Assembly (NCBI GenBank): GCA_039881145.1
Contig: JAYKKI010000005.1
Coordinates: 27,545,001 to 27,609,000, forward strand
Length of the DNA stretch: 64,000 nucleotides
Reading direction: 5' to 3'
Source: Druceiella hillmani
Taxonomy: Eukaryota; Arthropoda; Insecta; Lepidoptera; Hepialidae
The notes under the pieces are model-generated. The model was not told the origin of the DNA. It ran no database searches and saw only the letters and a list, made by a program, of their open reading frames with translations. The position numbers were made by a program, and so were the translations under genes. Of the stretch, positions 49,881-61,561 are shown in pieces (the stretch's first letter is position 1; each line of letters begins with the position of its first letter).

Positions 49881-50639
49881 ATTATCGCTGGTTGCAAAAC
49901 AAAATCTTGTATTATATTTACGTTGGACGACTTTAAACGTTATTACAATAATTTAAATAACTTAAAGAAGGTCATGGTAACTATTAAAGGATAACAATGA
50001 CGATTTTGCCAGGAAACAATTTTCACTGTATTAAATTTTGAAACTATCAACTGATGCCGTTTTTCGCAAACGTGGAAAAGTCGACGAATAGGTATAATAC
50101 TAAAACTAAACTAGTTCACTTCGCAGTTATATTTGACCTAAATCACAACACGCGAGCGATCTAGTAACCTTAAGTTAACATGTTCCCTTCGTGTTTTCGT
50201 TTATCAAATAATTGTGGCCACCAAGATATTATGGACTGCAGTCAAGTGTCGTTTTTGAAAATTATAGGACGAATCCTATATAATTTAACAAGAAGATTAT
50301 TTTGTAATTTTGGTATGATGTGATGAAAACGTACGAAATTAGCAATTTGACCAAAATGAAGAAAAAACGGCCTTTCGTTTTGTTAATCCATGGTCTTAGA
50401 CTCATTTCATTTTCAATATTGTGAATGTTATAAACAAAGTAAGATAACTAATTAGCTGCACTATTACGTAGATTGTTTTTAAATTGCTACTTTCAGATTA
50501 AGCTTAAAGTTATTAAGGACACATCTCTGAATATTACTTCTCAAAGATATTTTTGTTGGTATGCCATCTGTCCCTTAATACTTAATCAAAACCAATGATT
50601 GAGTTATCGTTTTGAAGATTACCTTCACTTTTTTAATTC

Positions 50640-50860
50640 TCTATATATTACTTCTCAAATGGGTTTATATTGTTAACAGCGCCATCTATTGCAGGGCAGT
50701 CTTTCAAACAGTAATTATTTAAAATAGCCTCATCTATTGATAACCTGTTGAACATGTACGACAACCAATCAAACATTTATCTACTTTCACATTGTATTAT
50801 TATTTGGTGACTTGTAAATTATTCGCACGGGTCAACTAGTTTTACATAATGTGCGAGGTC
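50640..50860 (+). repeat. Interspersed repeat, GCGCCATCTATTG type
   Basis: GCGCCATCTATTGCAGGGCA at 50681, with a weak second CTCATCTATTGATAAC after it, and a TTATTCGCACGGGTCAACTA tail. Same general type as 41580-42030. Confidence 0.4.
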
Positions 50861-51579
50861 GGTTAAAAAAGAATGGAAATATGCCAATTGATTAAAGAAA
50901 CTTACATATGAAGTTAACTTTAATAATCAATTAAAACAGAATTAACGTTGGAAAAAATAAACAGGCCAAGAATCATAATATTGAAATAATGGATACTTTT
51001 ATTTATCTCGGGTCAAATTCTAATCAATCAAATATGTAAGAAAATAATAAAAGTAAAAATTTAGAAACGAAATAAAAGTTATTATCGTTTATATAAATTG
51101 TCTTAAAAATTAAACCAGTAATTAAATCAATAAAGATTTAACTTTGTAATACTGTTATTAGTCAAGTGGTTACTTAATGATGTAAAGTAAGATCAAGACA
51201 GTTAAATATACGGAACCGAGAGAGTTTTGGTTTCGTCCCAAATGGTTCGCGATTCGGGACCGACGCAATCTTCACGTTCTTTCGCTTCTGTTGAGCATTT
51301 TGAATATTTTTGACTTAACTGCTTATCGCCTCATTTTATGTTCTAAAAGGCTCCTCATCTCATTCCCAATCATCAAACTACTTTTTATGAATGGTTATTT
51401 ACAAAGTGCTATCGAGTTATGGAATAAGTTACATTTCGACATACGAAGTACTCCCTCTATTATAAGCATTTAATAATCGTTTCAAAAAGTTATACACTTG
51501 TAATTATCTTTAATATCTAACTTCCTTTTTTCCTTGCATATCCTACTTCCTTTAATTTGTACCGCACCTATGTGCGGTG

Positions 51580-51590
51580 GTGTGTATGTG

Positions 51591-51634
<44 letters not shown>

Positions 51635-51648
51635 TTCGTGCGTGCGTC
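51580..51648 (+). repeat. Compound (GT)n(TGCG)n microsatellite
   Basis: GTGTGTGTGTGTG followed by about ten TGCG units, preceded by the palindrome CGCACCTATGTGCG. The Cys/Val frame across it is an artefact. Confidence 0.95.
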
Positions 51649-51734
51649 TTCATAATAGTCAAACTGATCTATCCAAAATACGTCAATATAAGCAGTATAT
51701 CATATTAATTAGTCAATCTAAGCGGACTAAACCT

Positions 51735-52285
51735 TATATGGTTCACTTGAAAGCAAGGATGTTTATTACATTTACGTCATAATAAATGGTTTTACGGTAG
51801 ATGCGAAATTTACAATACATAATAAGCGAATTTCACTATGCTATTAATATATTGCGTTAAATAAATTTGGTCATATGGTTCACATGAAAGCAAAAATGCT
51901 TAATACCGTTACGTCATAATAAATGGTTTTACGATACATGCGAAATTTACAATACATAATAAGCGAATTCTGCTATGCTATTAATATATTGCGTTAAATA
52001 AATTTGGTCATATGGTTCACATGAAAGCAAAAATGCTTAAACAGTTACGTCATAATAAATGGTTTTACGATACAAGCGAACTTTACAATACATAATAAAC
52101 GAATTCCGCTATGCTATTAATATATTGCTTTATATAAATTTGGCCAAATGGTTCACAAGACAGCAAAAATGTTTAATAAAGTTACGTCATAATAAATGAT
52201 TTTACGATACATGCTTAATTTACAATACATAATACAAGAATTCCGCTATGCTATTAATCTATTACGTTAAATAAATTTGGTGTGT
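51735..52285 (+). repeat. Tandem array, four units of 137 bp
   Basis: The ATGGTTCAC mark recurs at 51738, 51875, 52012 and 52148. Each unit holds GTTACGTCATAATAAATG (a CRE-like TTACGTCA) and GCTATGCTATTAATATATTG. The last unit ends near 52280. The second and third units are the most alike. Confidence 0.85.
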
Positions 52286-52439
52286 GCACTTAGACGTTGC
52301 GTAAATTAACGAAAAAAAACTTTGTCGCATAAGATTCCCCAAAGTTAAAACCAAGACGCTTAATACAAGATATTTTTTCCAAAATTGGCCCACAAAATTG
52401 GACAAATCGTAATCTCTCTTAAAATAACATTATGAAAGT

Positions 52440-52735
52440 GAATGTCATATCGATAATTGAAAAATAATAAACCGCCAAAACAAACAAATCCGAGCTCCGC
52501 GAACTCCACCCTCGTTCCGTTGCGAAAGACTGCGCCGACGCTGCCTCAGCAATCGTCCAGACGAAATTCGACGACGCACGCGAATAGATTGAAATCTCCG
52601 CCCGCCCGAAAGGGCGCAAATTTATTATTATCTTAATATCGAGTAATAACGCGCAACGCATTTGATTCTTGACGACTAGACTTTTCGCGGCTTAAATCGC
52701 AAAGTTTTCTTTGAGCTTTTTGCCAGGCTGCATTT
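52440..52735 (+). other. GC-rich island, homologous to 57165-57530 (copy 1)
   Basis: Within DNA of low GC content this block is roughly half GC. It shares with 57165-57530, in the same order and orientation, CCGCCAA(A/G)ACAAACAAA, GAGCTCCGCGA, CGCACGCGAA-like, GGCGCAAATTTATTAT, TAATAACGCGC, and GACTTTT(C/A)GCGG. It has no long conserved frame. It may be a repeat family or duplicated regulatory DNA. Confidence 0.7.
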
Positions 52736-53519
52736 TATCGTCTTACTAGTTAGTCATTTTGTGGACGCACTTCAAGAATGTTTTCCTAAATACTGGAATT
52801 ATTCCACACTTGTTTACAGAATTAAGATATTCAAATGGTGCACATCAGTGTTAACTCTATTAATTTATATGTGGAAGGCATTTATCCACGAGGCTACACT
52901 CTTTTGTTTATTTAGTTGCTAGTGACGATCAGATTAATAATTAATGATTAACTGTTGCGTCGGCAGTAGACTATATGTTTCTATACTATTATCTCTATTT
53001 TTACATTAGGATATTAGATTAAAACATCTTAGTAGAAAAAGAAATAAAATATCTACTGAAAACGTTTTTTAAATTTACTTAGCATTTCTTTATATGATAC
53101 TGGTACAAATAAACAGGTAAACAGACAGATAAACATAGACATACATTCCATAGATGCTAAACATTTCGCTTCCTTCTTTTAACTCCTAACAATACAACAG
53201 TAAAAATACATTTTTTTTCAAACACTAGGCTCTTTAACAATAAAAATGTTTTTCTTTTCAATTTGGTCAATAGTGTGATAAGTACAAACTAATAAATAAA
53301 CAAACATAACAATTAGAAAAAGACGACAAAGGTCGAGTATGATACGTAGGATTTATACCATTATATCTTATTATCATAAAGCTAAATAAGGATGTACTAT
53401 AAAAATATACAAAAAATGAAATTTCAAAAAATTAAGTTTGTCAAGTAATCATTCCATACAAAATTAGAAGAATGTTGTTCTCTTGTTGTATGATCTCTTT
53501 TCTTATGAAATGTTCCTTC

Positions 53520-53790
53520 ATGCCAAACTTCAAGATTCTATGTTAACGACAAGTATTTTATAGGTATATGAGAGTTAGCCTTTCATATCTCCGTATCTCT
53601 TTATTGGTCGGAGTTATTAGTTTAAATTTACAGGACTTTGGGGTTGTATTTAATATCAATTTTAACGCGATACGCTTAGTTATTTCTGAAAAAATTGTCT
53701 GTGTTTTAGCTTACAGACAGGCAGACGAACCGATAACAATAATTTTATAAGAGTGTCGTATTTTTCATTCTGAGGATACGGTCCTATAAA
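53520..53790 (+). repeat. Interspersed repeat tail, same type as 290-525
   Basis: It shows GTATTTAATATCAATTTTAA, TTACAGACAGGCAGACGAAC, and ends ...TTCTGAGGATACGGTCCTAT. The order matches the repeat at 290-525 but it is diverged. Confidence 0.45.
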
Positions 53791-54059
53791 AATGTTCACG
53801 TTCTTTTTGTCACCTATTTATAGTCGCTTGACGTAAGATAAATTTAATGACACTGGCAAACTAACTTAACTATGTCTCTCTAATTGTTAATTCTTAGCCA
53901 CAAATTTAAATAAGTTTTTTATAACGACATTTGGCATTTGACTATGAAGAATTCACATAGATCGATTTTGTTTCCATGAGAGAATCATTTCTTACCAAGT
54001 CCAAACCAAGTCATATAAGGGATTAAATGTAAACAAAGGGGTAGTTTGAATTTAGAATA

Positions 54060-54290
54060 ATCCCAATTTTATAACTGCGTTCGCTTGTTTCTTCCATTTT
54101 CACGCCTAAACTACACAAGCGATCTCCATGAGATTTTGTATGCATGTAGTCTGGATCATAGAGATAAATAATATTGACAAATATTATTGTTATTTTAGGG
54201 ATATTATTAATATACTTTTATTTAGAATAACTTTTTTAGGTAATTTAGATTATATATAAAAGTATATAGGAGTACGGACAAAGGAATAGT
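54060..54290 (+). repeat. Interspersed repeat fragment
   Basis: CGATCTCCATGAGATTTTGT followed by ATGCATGTAGTCTGGATCAT resembles a common lepidopteran repeat (CGATCTTCATGAAATTTGGTA...). Only this portion is recognisable. Confidence 0.4.
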
Positions 54291-54294
54291 CGTA

Positions 54295-56700
54295 GACATC
54301 CTTTGATACGAATTAAGTTCGTACGTACCATCGGAACATGCACAAAGTAAGTTTCCGCAGTCTTTATTTCTTGGAATTGTTGATCCACATTAAGCGAAAT
54401 TATTTTGATTTAAAGTTCTAATCAAATGCTAGTATCTAGAATTTGTCCCGATTTTTCAAAGTTATGTACAATACACCCACTCCTCCTCTCTTCTCAAATG
54501 AGGTTGTGCGAGAGATGGACAAGTTGCAAAACATTTTAAAGTTTAATATTTCACAAATTTGGCTTACAGATGAAAAATGACCAATAGAAACTTTATGTAA
54601 ATTTAAAAGACCTAATTAATGATACCTTGTTAGATTGAATGTGGAAAACAATATTTGACCTCAACCTCATTCAATTCTTAATTAATTAATATCTTAATTA
54701 ATTGAGATCCATATCGAAAAGCCAATGATTGCTCAACTAACCAGAAGATAGCAGGTACGATGGTCTGGTCAGGTTTGTCCAATAAAACAGGATTGTTTAC
54801 CATTCAAACTTTTCTGGCGGGAAAGATCGCCTGATAGAAAGTTCAACGTACAGCGACTAAGAAGATATGAATTATCCAAGTTAGTAAAGATCTCCACAAC
54901 CAACATTTCACTTTGGAAGAAGTCACAATTGTCGACAAAGACCGTCTGTGGAAGTAGATATTCAAAGAGATTCCGAACCACGCGGAATCCAGAGCAATGT
55001 ATCGGCTATCGCAATGAATCGGTATTGAATTTGATTAAAAATGGACTTTGCTACGGAATGCCGTTTAAACGAGTAGAACGTCTTTATTGATTCAGAAATA
55101 AAACTTATTATATCAACATATTGAAAAGAGTGTTCTGATTTGTTTTCTCTTCATTTGATGTGCCTAAAAAAATGATTTAAAATGAGTATCAAAAAGAAGA
55201 CTTAAGAAAGTATTTCCTCCAATTATCCATAATTAAAATATCTAATTATGGATGGTAAAAAATTCTAAATACTTTATAACGTTTTTTTTTTAATTAAGTA
55301 AAAGCTATTGTTGTTGTGATAAAAGTAAAACGATTTTAAATACTTAAGTTTTCTAAATATTTCCTGTATTTTCAACAAAATGTGACGCGAATTTCTCTAG
55401 AAGTAAAAAAAAATAAATATCACTTTCACTCGTTTTTCTTTAGATAGCTCATTAGATAATATAACCTGGTCACTTAAGGTCTTATTAACTAACACGATTT
55501 GACGTGTTCTTAAATATTTCATAAAGTCAAGCAAATAGATTAAATATTCTGAGATAAACATGGGTCATCTCGAGTCCATTTGCTAGGGGCCAGGGTCTAG
55601 GAAGTTAGAAATAGATATGATATAAATATTGAGGGATTTGAAAAGGCCGTTCTATTAAAAGTTCTGTAACGTTCTAGTAAAAATTCTGTTACGTATATAA
55701 GTAAAAACAAATAATTATATACGTAAAAACAAATAAATACAAAATTAATAACACGTGAAAAAAATTAACTGAAAAGTAAGAGTCAATTTGAGGGTGACGA
55801 CTGCTATGAAAATTAGCAAATGAAAAAATTGAATACATACATATATATATATAATACAACGAGTGCCAAGAACACTAAAGAAACTCACATACTTATATTC
55901 GGTTTTGTACAGTCGTGTAAAAATGTGACACAATTTAATACCAAATCCCAAAACCTTGTTTAACATTATAAACATGATTGACCGAGTTTGCTTAAATAAC
56001 AATAGATTTATCCGAGTTATAATGGAAAACTTCTAGAATCTGAGTTGTCCTAACGTAACCATAGCAACAGCATTAATCCAGCACTCATCTTTCTCTATTA
56101 CACGCGCGCAAACTGCCAGTAACGTTCTAATTATGGAAAAAATATATTTTCACAATTACAACTAAAAACTATAACCACCAATTATGGATCAATACGAACA
56201 GCCTGCATTTTGTCGTTTTCAATCCAATTAGTTTTTCTTTAGTTTTTGTGGGACATAAATTAAAATTTTCATCAGCATAATTAAGGAACTAAACGGATTT
56301 CTGAGTCTGGAGCACAGTCAAAAGAAAGTCAGTAGACAACCGGATGTTCCATTTAGATTTCATAAACCTTTGAAAACTCTTGTATGTACGTACATACATA
56401 ACCATAGGCTCGGATGTGATTCATGCTTACCTTAATATATTTTTTTAAATACTTCTTCCATTAACCTCCTCCTGGAAGTTAATGGAAGTAAGTAAGAAAG
56501 GGAGTTATAAAAAATGGCAATACTTACATTGTATACTTATTAAAAAAACAAAAGCTGCTATATTCAGTGTAATAAATTACCTTCTTATGCTAATTGCTTG
56601 CAAAAAGGTTTAACTGAAAAAAATAACACTGTTGGCCATAGGGTATTTATATTTCTTTCTTTTTACATTTACTAATAATCATGTGTCTAATGCATAAATA
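54295..56700. other. No gene seen
   Basis: AT-rich DNA with a GC-richer block at 54750-55020 whose frames are broken; transposon debris is possible but no motif was recognised. Confidence 0.4.
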
Positions 56701-56719
56701 AAATATAATTGTATTATTG

Positions 56720-56935
56720 CACAATTAAATGAAACTACGTGATGTAGTATTATTTCTACTTTATTTAAATAAATCTTTGCTAATTGCCCATCTGAAGATG
56801 TCATACAACGGTACCTAGGTCTTGGTAAAGAATTTAAATAAAGTAGAAATAATACATCACGTAGTTTCATTTAATTGTGAATAAAGAATTTCTAAAGAAT
56901 TAAAGCTAAATGTATTCAATACGTATTATTGCAAA
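56720..56935. mobile_element. MITE family A, copy 2
   Basis: The left arm starts CACAATTAAATGAAACTACG at 56720; the right arm ends CGTAGTTTCATTTAATTGTG at 56879. The outer 55-bp segment found before copies 1 and 3 lies here on the right side (to about 56932), so this copy is inverted relative to them or has lost its left outer segment. The centre is partly deleted. Confidence 0.75.
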
Positions 56936-57164
56936 AAAGTGACTTAAACTTTTTAACGAAAAAAATGTTGCCATGAACATAAACCATTTACAGAAGCAAA
57001 ATTATTTAATTTCTTTTTATCAAATTCTAAGAAATCTGTATAAATGGATAGGTAAATTAAACGAATACGCGTTTCAGCCACCCACTCGCTACGATTTTGA
57101 GACACTCTACTAAGATGGGCAAACCGAAACCTTGCAATAACAGGGCAATATCAAAGTTAATTTT

Positions 57165-57600
57165 ATTTCGAAAATTGAATAACAACAAGCCGCCAAGACA
57201 AACAAACCTGAGCTCCGCGAGCATCGCGCTTGTTCCATTCCGCGGAACAATAGACAATCGCGATTCGGTGCCGCCACTGCGCTCAACAATTGCCCGGGCG
57301 AAACTTTGCGAGCGTACGCGAACAGTATGGAACCTCCCCGCTTGAAAAATATGCAAATTAAATTCAATTACACCCCCATCCCACGAGGAACTCCCGCCCA
57401 AAGGCGCAAATTTATTATCAACTTAATATTGGGCAATAACGCGCGACGTATTCGACTCTGTACGGCCGGAAGAAACGGAGACTTTTAGCGGGGCGAATCT
57501 CGCCAATTTCCATCGAGCTTTGCTTTCCGTTTGGGCGGATGTTATCTTGGGCCGTATCGCGGGCGCACTCAGCCGCGCCTAACAATAATTCAGAAGTTAT
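57165..57600 (+). other. GC-rich island, homologous to 52440-52735 (copy 2)
   Basis: It has the same ordered blocks as the island at 52440-52735 plus an insertion of about 65 bp (around 57345-57405) and a longer GC-rich tail to 57590. Overlapping frames on both strands (57057-57713) come from high GC content, not from conserved coding sequence: the frames do not correspond between the two copies. Confidence 0.7.
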
Positions 57601-58287
57601 GTCGAGCCCGTTCGTGGCATTATCACGATGACGTTTTATTGTGCTCATTTGCTTTATCTAATTTACTCCAAACGTTAAATGATATAATAATAATCACACA
57701 TACACCGCTTTGAATAAACCTATTTTTTGAAAAGGCATGTACGTACGTACAGAGAATGTTTTTTTGTTTCTTTTATAATTTTGTAAGCTTTCAGCAATTT
57801 AACTCGTTTCATTTTGTGTCCATTGTTATATTTATATTTAGCATACTATAATAAAATATAATATATGATTTTGTACCTGACGGTACCGACTACCAATCCA
57901 TAAAATAACTTTAAAAGTTAATCTATTCCTTAATACAGAATTGAGGTGAAGTAAACATGCATATTTATTTCTATTCATTTTATAAATATAAGGGTAGTAT
58001 GTTAACAATGAAAAGTACTTTACTAATATAGAAATATATTCCGCCTTATTTAAAGAAGAAAAAAAAACGAGTGTGCTTTAGACCACACGACTGAAGTAAA
58101 ACTTAAAATTCACATAATATGAACTTTAAAATTAATTTACAATTTTATTCACTTTAAACGAATTCTTCGTTAAGAGTGAATAAAATTTAATGTATTGAAC
58201 AAAATAATAATTTATAAAATTGTTCAAGAACGAAATGAAATTACAAAATAATAAAAAAAATCACCGTTCGCGTAACACTAGCAAACT

Positions 58288-58290
<3 letters not shown>

Positions 58291-58368
<78 letters not shown>
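58291..58368. repeat. (TA)n microsatellite
   Basis: An uninterrupted run of about 39 AT units, the longest pure one in the window. Confidence 0.95.
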
Positions 58369-58370
<2 letters not shown>

Positions 58371-58375
58371 CATGC

Positions 58376-58570
58376 ACTGGCTATGAGAGGAAGAGAGAAA
58401 GAAAATGTGCGCGCGCACTGCTCTCTCTTGCTCCTAGAGTGTGATACAGACAATAGGCTTGCACTGTGTCTTAGATATACGAAACATAACTGGCTATGAG
58501 AGAAAGAGAGAAAGAAAATGTGTGCTCGCACCTGTCTCTCTTCTCTCTACAGTAATATACGAAACGTAAT
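58376..58570 (+). repeat. Direct duplication (113 bp) with GAGA/CTCT arms
   Basis: TGGCTATGAGAG starts at 58378 and 58491. Each copy has GAGAGAAAGAAAATGTG, a CG-rich or CTCGCAC centre and a CTCTCT arm, so each can form a hairpin, and each ends in ATATACGAAAC. A long TA microsatellite lies directly upstream. The GAGAG words could bind GAGA-type factors; this is not tested. Confidence 0.8.
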
Positions 58571-60477
58571 TTTCCCTCTTTCTGTCTTCACTAACTAATA
58601 TTTTCCCTATCAACTTCCGTTTCCCTCGCCGGATCACACTTTTCGTAATGCTCACGCATTCACCAGCTTACACCCCAAGTCAAGCGTGCGTAAAGAAGTT
58701 TTAATTCAAAAAAATATTAACAGCTAACTATGTGCAACTAATACCTAGTTGCAATAATGTAATAATGTGCAATAATGCCTAGTTGGTGTGTAGTTCAACA
58801 CACCGAAATATAATAGATCGTGTATATTTATCATAAATTGGTCATCATTAGTAACGTATATTAAGTCTAATTACGTTAAACTAGTTACGTTACGTTAAAG
58901 TCTAGTTACGTTCTCTAAACCACAGCGATTATACGCAATCCGAGTTCACCAGACAATTTTTTGTCAACCGGTATTAACATATAACATATACAGATATTAA
59001 CATATAAGGGGTATAATATTACTATATAGTCACGTGAAAGGCTAAAGTATAATAATATTATTTATAATAATATTAATATAGGTTTGGCGAATAAATTTTC
59101 CTCCACGAGGTCGAGATTTTTAAAGAAATGTTCTCAATATTTTCAGAATATATGTATTAATACAAGGTATAAATAAGCAGAAATATGCTCGCTAATGACA
59201 ATTAGCGCCAAGCCTTTAAATACGTTATCAATCGTTCAAGTATACATAGACTTATAAATGAGCAAAGGTAAGAGCGAGCGATGATGCATAATAGTGATGT
59301 TATATGTTACAAAGCGACAGAGCAACAAAAACCTTTAGAAACTTTTTTGCAACTGAGTCGGTATTTATCATCTCGTTAACATAAGTTTACGCTAGTGTTG
59401 ATATAATCTAATTAATAATTGTATCGATATATTTAATTGGCCTTAGTAATGTTGAATGAAATTGTATATTAATAGAAATTTAGGCATTGCTGTTTTTAAA
59501 AAACCAGGATATTTGCAATTTCATCATGTATGTTCATTCGTCTTCTGTATACTGTAACATAGCTGTAGTTATGTCATTTTTAAAATAATTTGCGATAACA
59601 TTTTGCAGGTTTATGCGTTTAGCCAGTTCAAGAGACAAGATCGTTTTTTGAGGTATTTTCTTTTACCCAGGAAATTGAGATAAATTTTTTTGCCTACCTT
59701 ATTAGATCTTTCAAAACACAATAAAAAATATACAATATTTTTAGTTATATTCATTATTCTCCCGCGTTTCCGCCGCTCAATTTTTTCAATCGTACTTTTT
59801 AAAACCTGAATAAAATCATAAAAATACACCTTAACCTTACTCCAATTGACACTTTTTTGATTACTTATATTGACAAATTATAAGATCAAAAATTATAATA
59901 ATATAATAATTATAAGATCAAAACATACAAAAATTATCGACAACGTTGTTGACAATACGAACACCTCTAAACTTACAGTCTACTCGTAAGAAATTTACAT
60001 AAACGCACAATACGGTTCATGGGACGTGGAATTTGAAAATATAGTGATATATTTAATTAGTTTACAATTATATCAAAGAAAATCGACCTCAAGTACTTAC
60101 TCTTTCTTTATGAGTTAATTAATGCTTGACAACAATTATTGACATTAAAATTTAACTGTTATTAGCTGATGCAATTAGTAACTGTTGATTAGAAATGTAA
60201 CTAAATTTATTTTGCACTAATCAAAACTTGTAAGTCCTTTACAATGATTTGAGAAACACAAAATATTGCGTTAAATTGAACATATCCATGGAATACAAAC
60301 ACATGAATACAAATACACAATAGGAAAAAATACGTATTTTCAATCTTATTCCCACTAAGATCGGAAACTCAATGGAAGTTTCTAAACAAAAATGATTGAA
60401 TCTCATTAAAAATAACAAACTTAACATTGTTTCTAGTCTTGTACATTAACACTTTTCAAATTGTAATCTTTATATTT

Positions 60478-60562
60478 AATTGATACTTGATACTTTTACT
60501 TGATACTTTTACTACTTTTACTTGATACTTTTACTACTTTTACTTGATACTTTTAATTGAAA
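60478..60562 (+). repeat. TTACTTGATACTTT short tandem repeat
   Basis: Copies of TACTTGATACTTTTAC with an extra TACTTT in some units. Confidence 0.85.
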
Positions 60563-60942
60563 GTAAATAAATAATAATTTAAATCACAGCTGTTGTTAGT
60601 TGTCATCTAAATACTTTTATTAGCCATAAATGAGAAAACCGAATAAACGAGTAAACAGTACGATAGTATTAACCTCTACTATGCCAACAAAAGAAAAGGA
60701 AAAAAATCACAACGTTCGACACAAATAAAGATATAAATATGCAAACGACGTGATTCACCCATATCAGTTCACTACTGCGATAAGTTTTATTCACAAAATG
60801 CCACATTTGTGTCAAAGATAACGATAGTTGGGCGCGAACGCGCGATAAGCGAATGCGAATTGGCTACGGTTCTCGACTAAGCAACTGAACAGATATCGTT
60901 TAAAGTGGATGCGATAAGGCGATTTCGCGTAACCCATCAACG

Positions 60943-61015
60943 GCCGAAATAGCTCAGTTGGGAGAGCGTTAGACTGAAGATCTAAAGGTCCCTGGTTCGA
61001 TCCCTGGTTTCGGCA
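60943..61015 (+). tRNA. tRNA-Phe (anticodon GAA)
   Basis: The 73 nt fold into a complete cloverleaf. Acceptor arms GCCGAAA and TTTCGGC pair perfectly, with A as discriminator. The D arm is GCTC...GAGC, the anticodon arm TTAGA-CTGAAGA-TCTAA with GAA at 60976-60978, a 5-nt variable loop AGGTC, and the T arm CCTGG-TTCGATC-CCTGG. A box (TAGCTCAGTTGG) and B box (GGTTCGATCCC) promoters are intact. CCA is not encoded and there is no intron, as usual for nuclear insect tRNA-Phe. A MITE begins about 40 bp downstream. Confidence 0.97.
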
Positions 61016-61020
61016 ATTAA

Positions 61021-61028
61021 TTTTTTTT
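61021..61028 (+). terminator. Pol III terminator of tRNA-Phe
   Basis: A run of eight T starts 6 nt after the tRNA 3' end on the coding strand, the expected Pol III termination signal. Confidence 0.85.
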
Positions 61029-61053
61029 AAGTAATCCGACGTAAACAAAAAAC

Positions 61054-61315
61054 TTAGCAATATTGAATATATTTGGTGTTAATTTTGTAGAAATTTATTA
61101 TTCACAATTAAATGAAACTACGTGATGTAGTATTATTTATACTATCTTTAAGTTCTTTACCACGACCAACATCTTCAGGTGGGCTATTAGCGAAGATCTT
61201 TGCTAACAGCCCACCTGAAGATGTTATAATACAACGGAACCTAGGTCGCGGTAAAGAACTTAAAGAAAGTAGAAATAATACTACATCACGTAGTTTCATT
61301 TACTTAGCTATATTG
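61054..61315. mobile_element. MITE family A, copy 3 (most complete), next to tRNA-Phe
   Basis: This copy shows two long arms (about 61104-61200 and 61200-61302), each opening with AATTAAATGAAACTACGTG or its near complement, and a perfect central palindrome with CATCTTCAGGTGGGCTATTA. Because it is self-complementary, very similar peptides (MKLRDVV...) open on both strands; these are not genes. The outer segment TTAGCAATATTG at the left has a near copy TTAGCTATATTG at the right end, possibly part of a target duplication. Confidence 0.8.
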
Positions 61316-61561
61316 TTAAAAACACGACCCAAAATATCACATATAGCTGTCGTTATATTAGTGTAGCACGCCAAATTTCAAGCTTCGAAAACAGTTATAA
61401 TCAATACATTTCTATCGCATCTTAATCCGTTTTCGAGTTAAACTATTTGAATCTTAAGCAATGGTTAAGATTCAAATCCGTGTCCGTTTTCTTCATCATC
61501 AAGAAAACATTATTGATGAATATTAGAGTAATAAGTTGAATATTTGATAACATTTCATCGA

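Larger units (their letters stand above)
46320..51570. other. No gene seen apart from listed repeats and islands
   Basis: Presumed GTPase intron or upstream DNA. I looked on the minus strand for an exon ending in the Rho WDTxG motif and found none. Confidence 0.4.

Noticed and set aside
57057..57713. Six overlapping frames on both strands
   Set aside because: They come from locally high GC content; the homologous island at 52.4 kb does not conserve any of them.
60812..61060. Minus-strand frame of 82 codons across the tRNA
   Set aside because: Its middle part is the translated complement of tRNA-Phe, a well-known false protein signature.
61108..61366. Frames on both strands starting MKLRDVV
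   Set aside because: They arise from the self-complementary MITE and are not independent genes.
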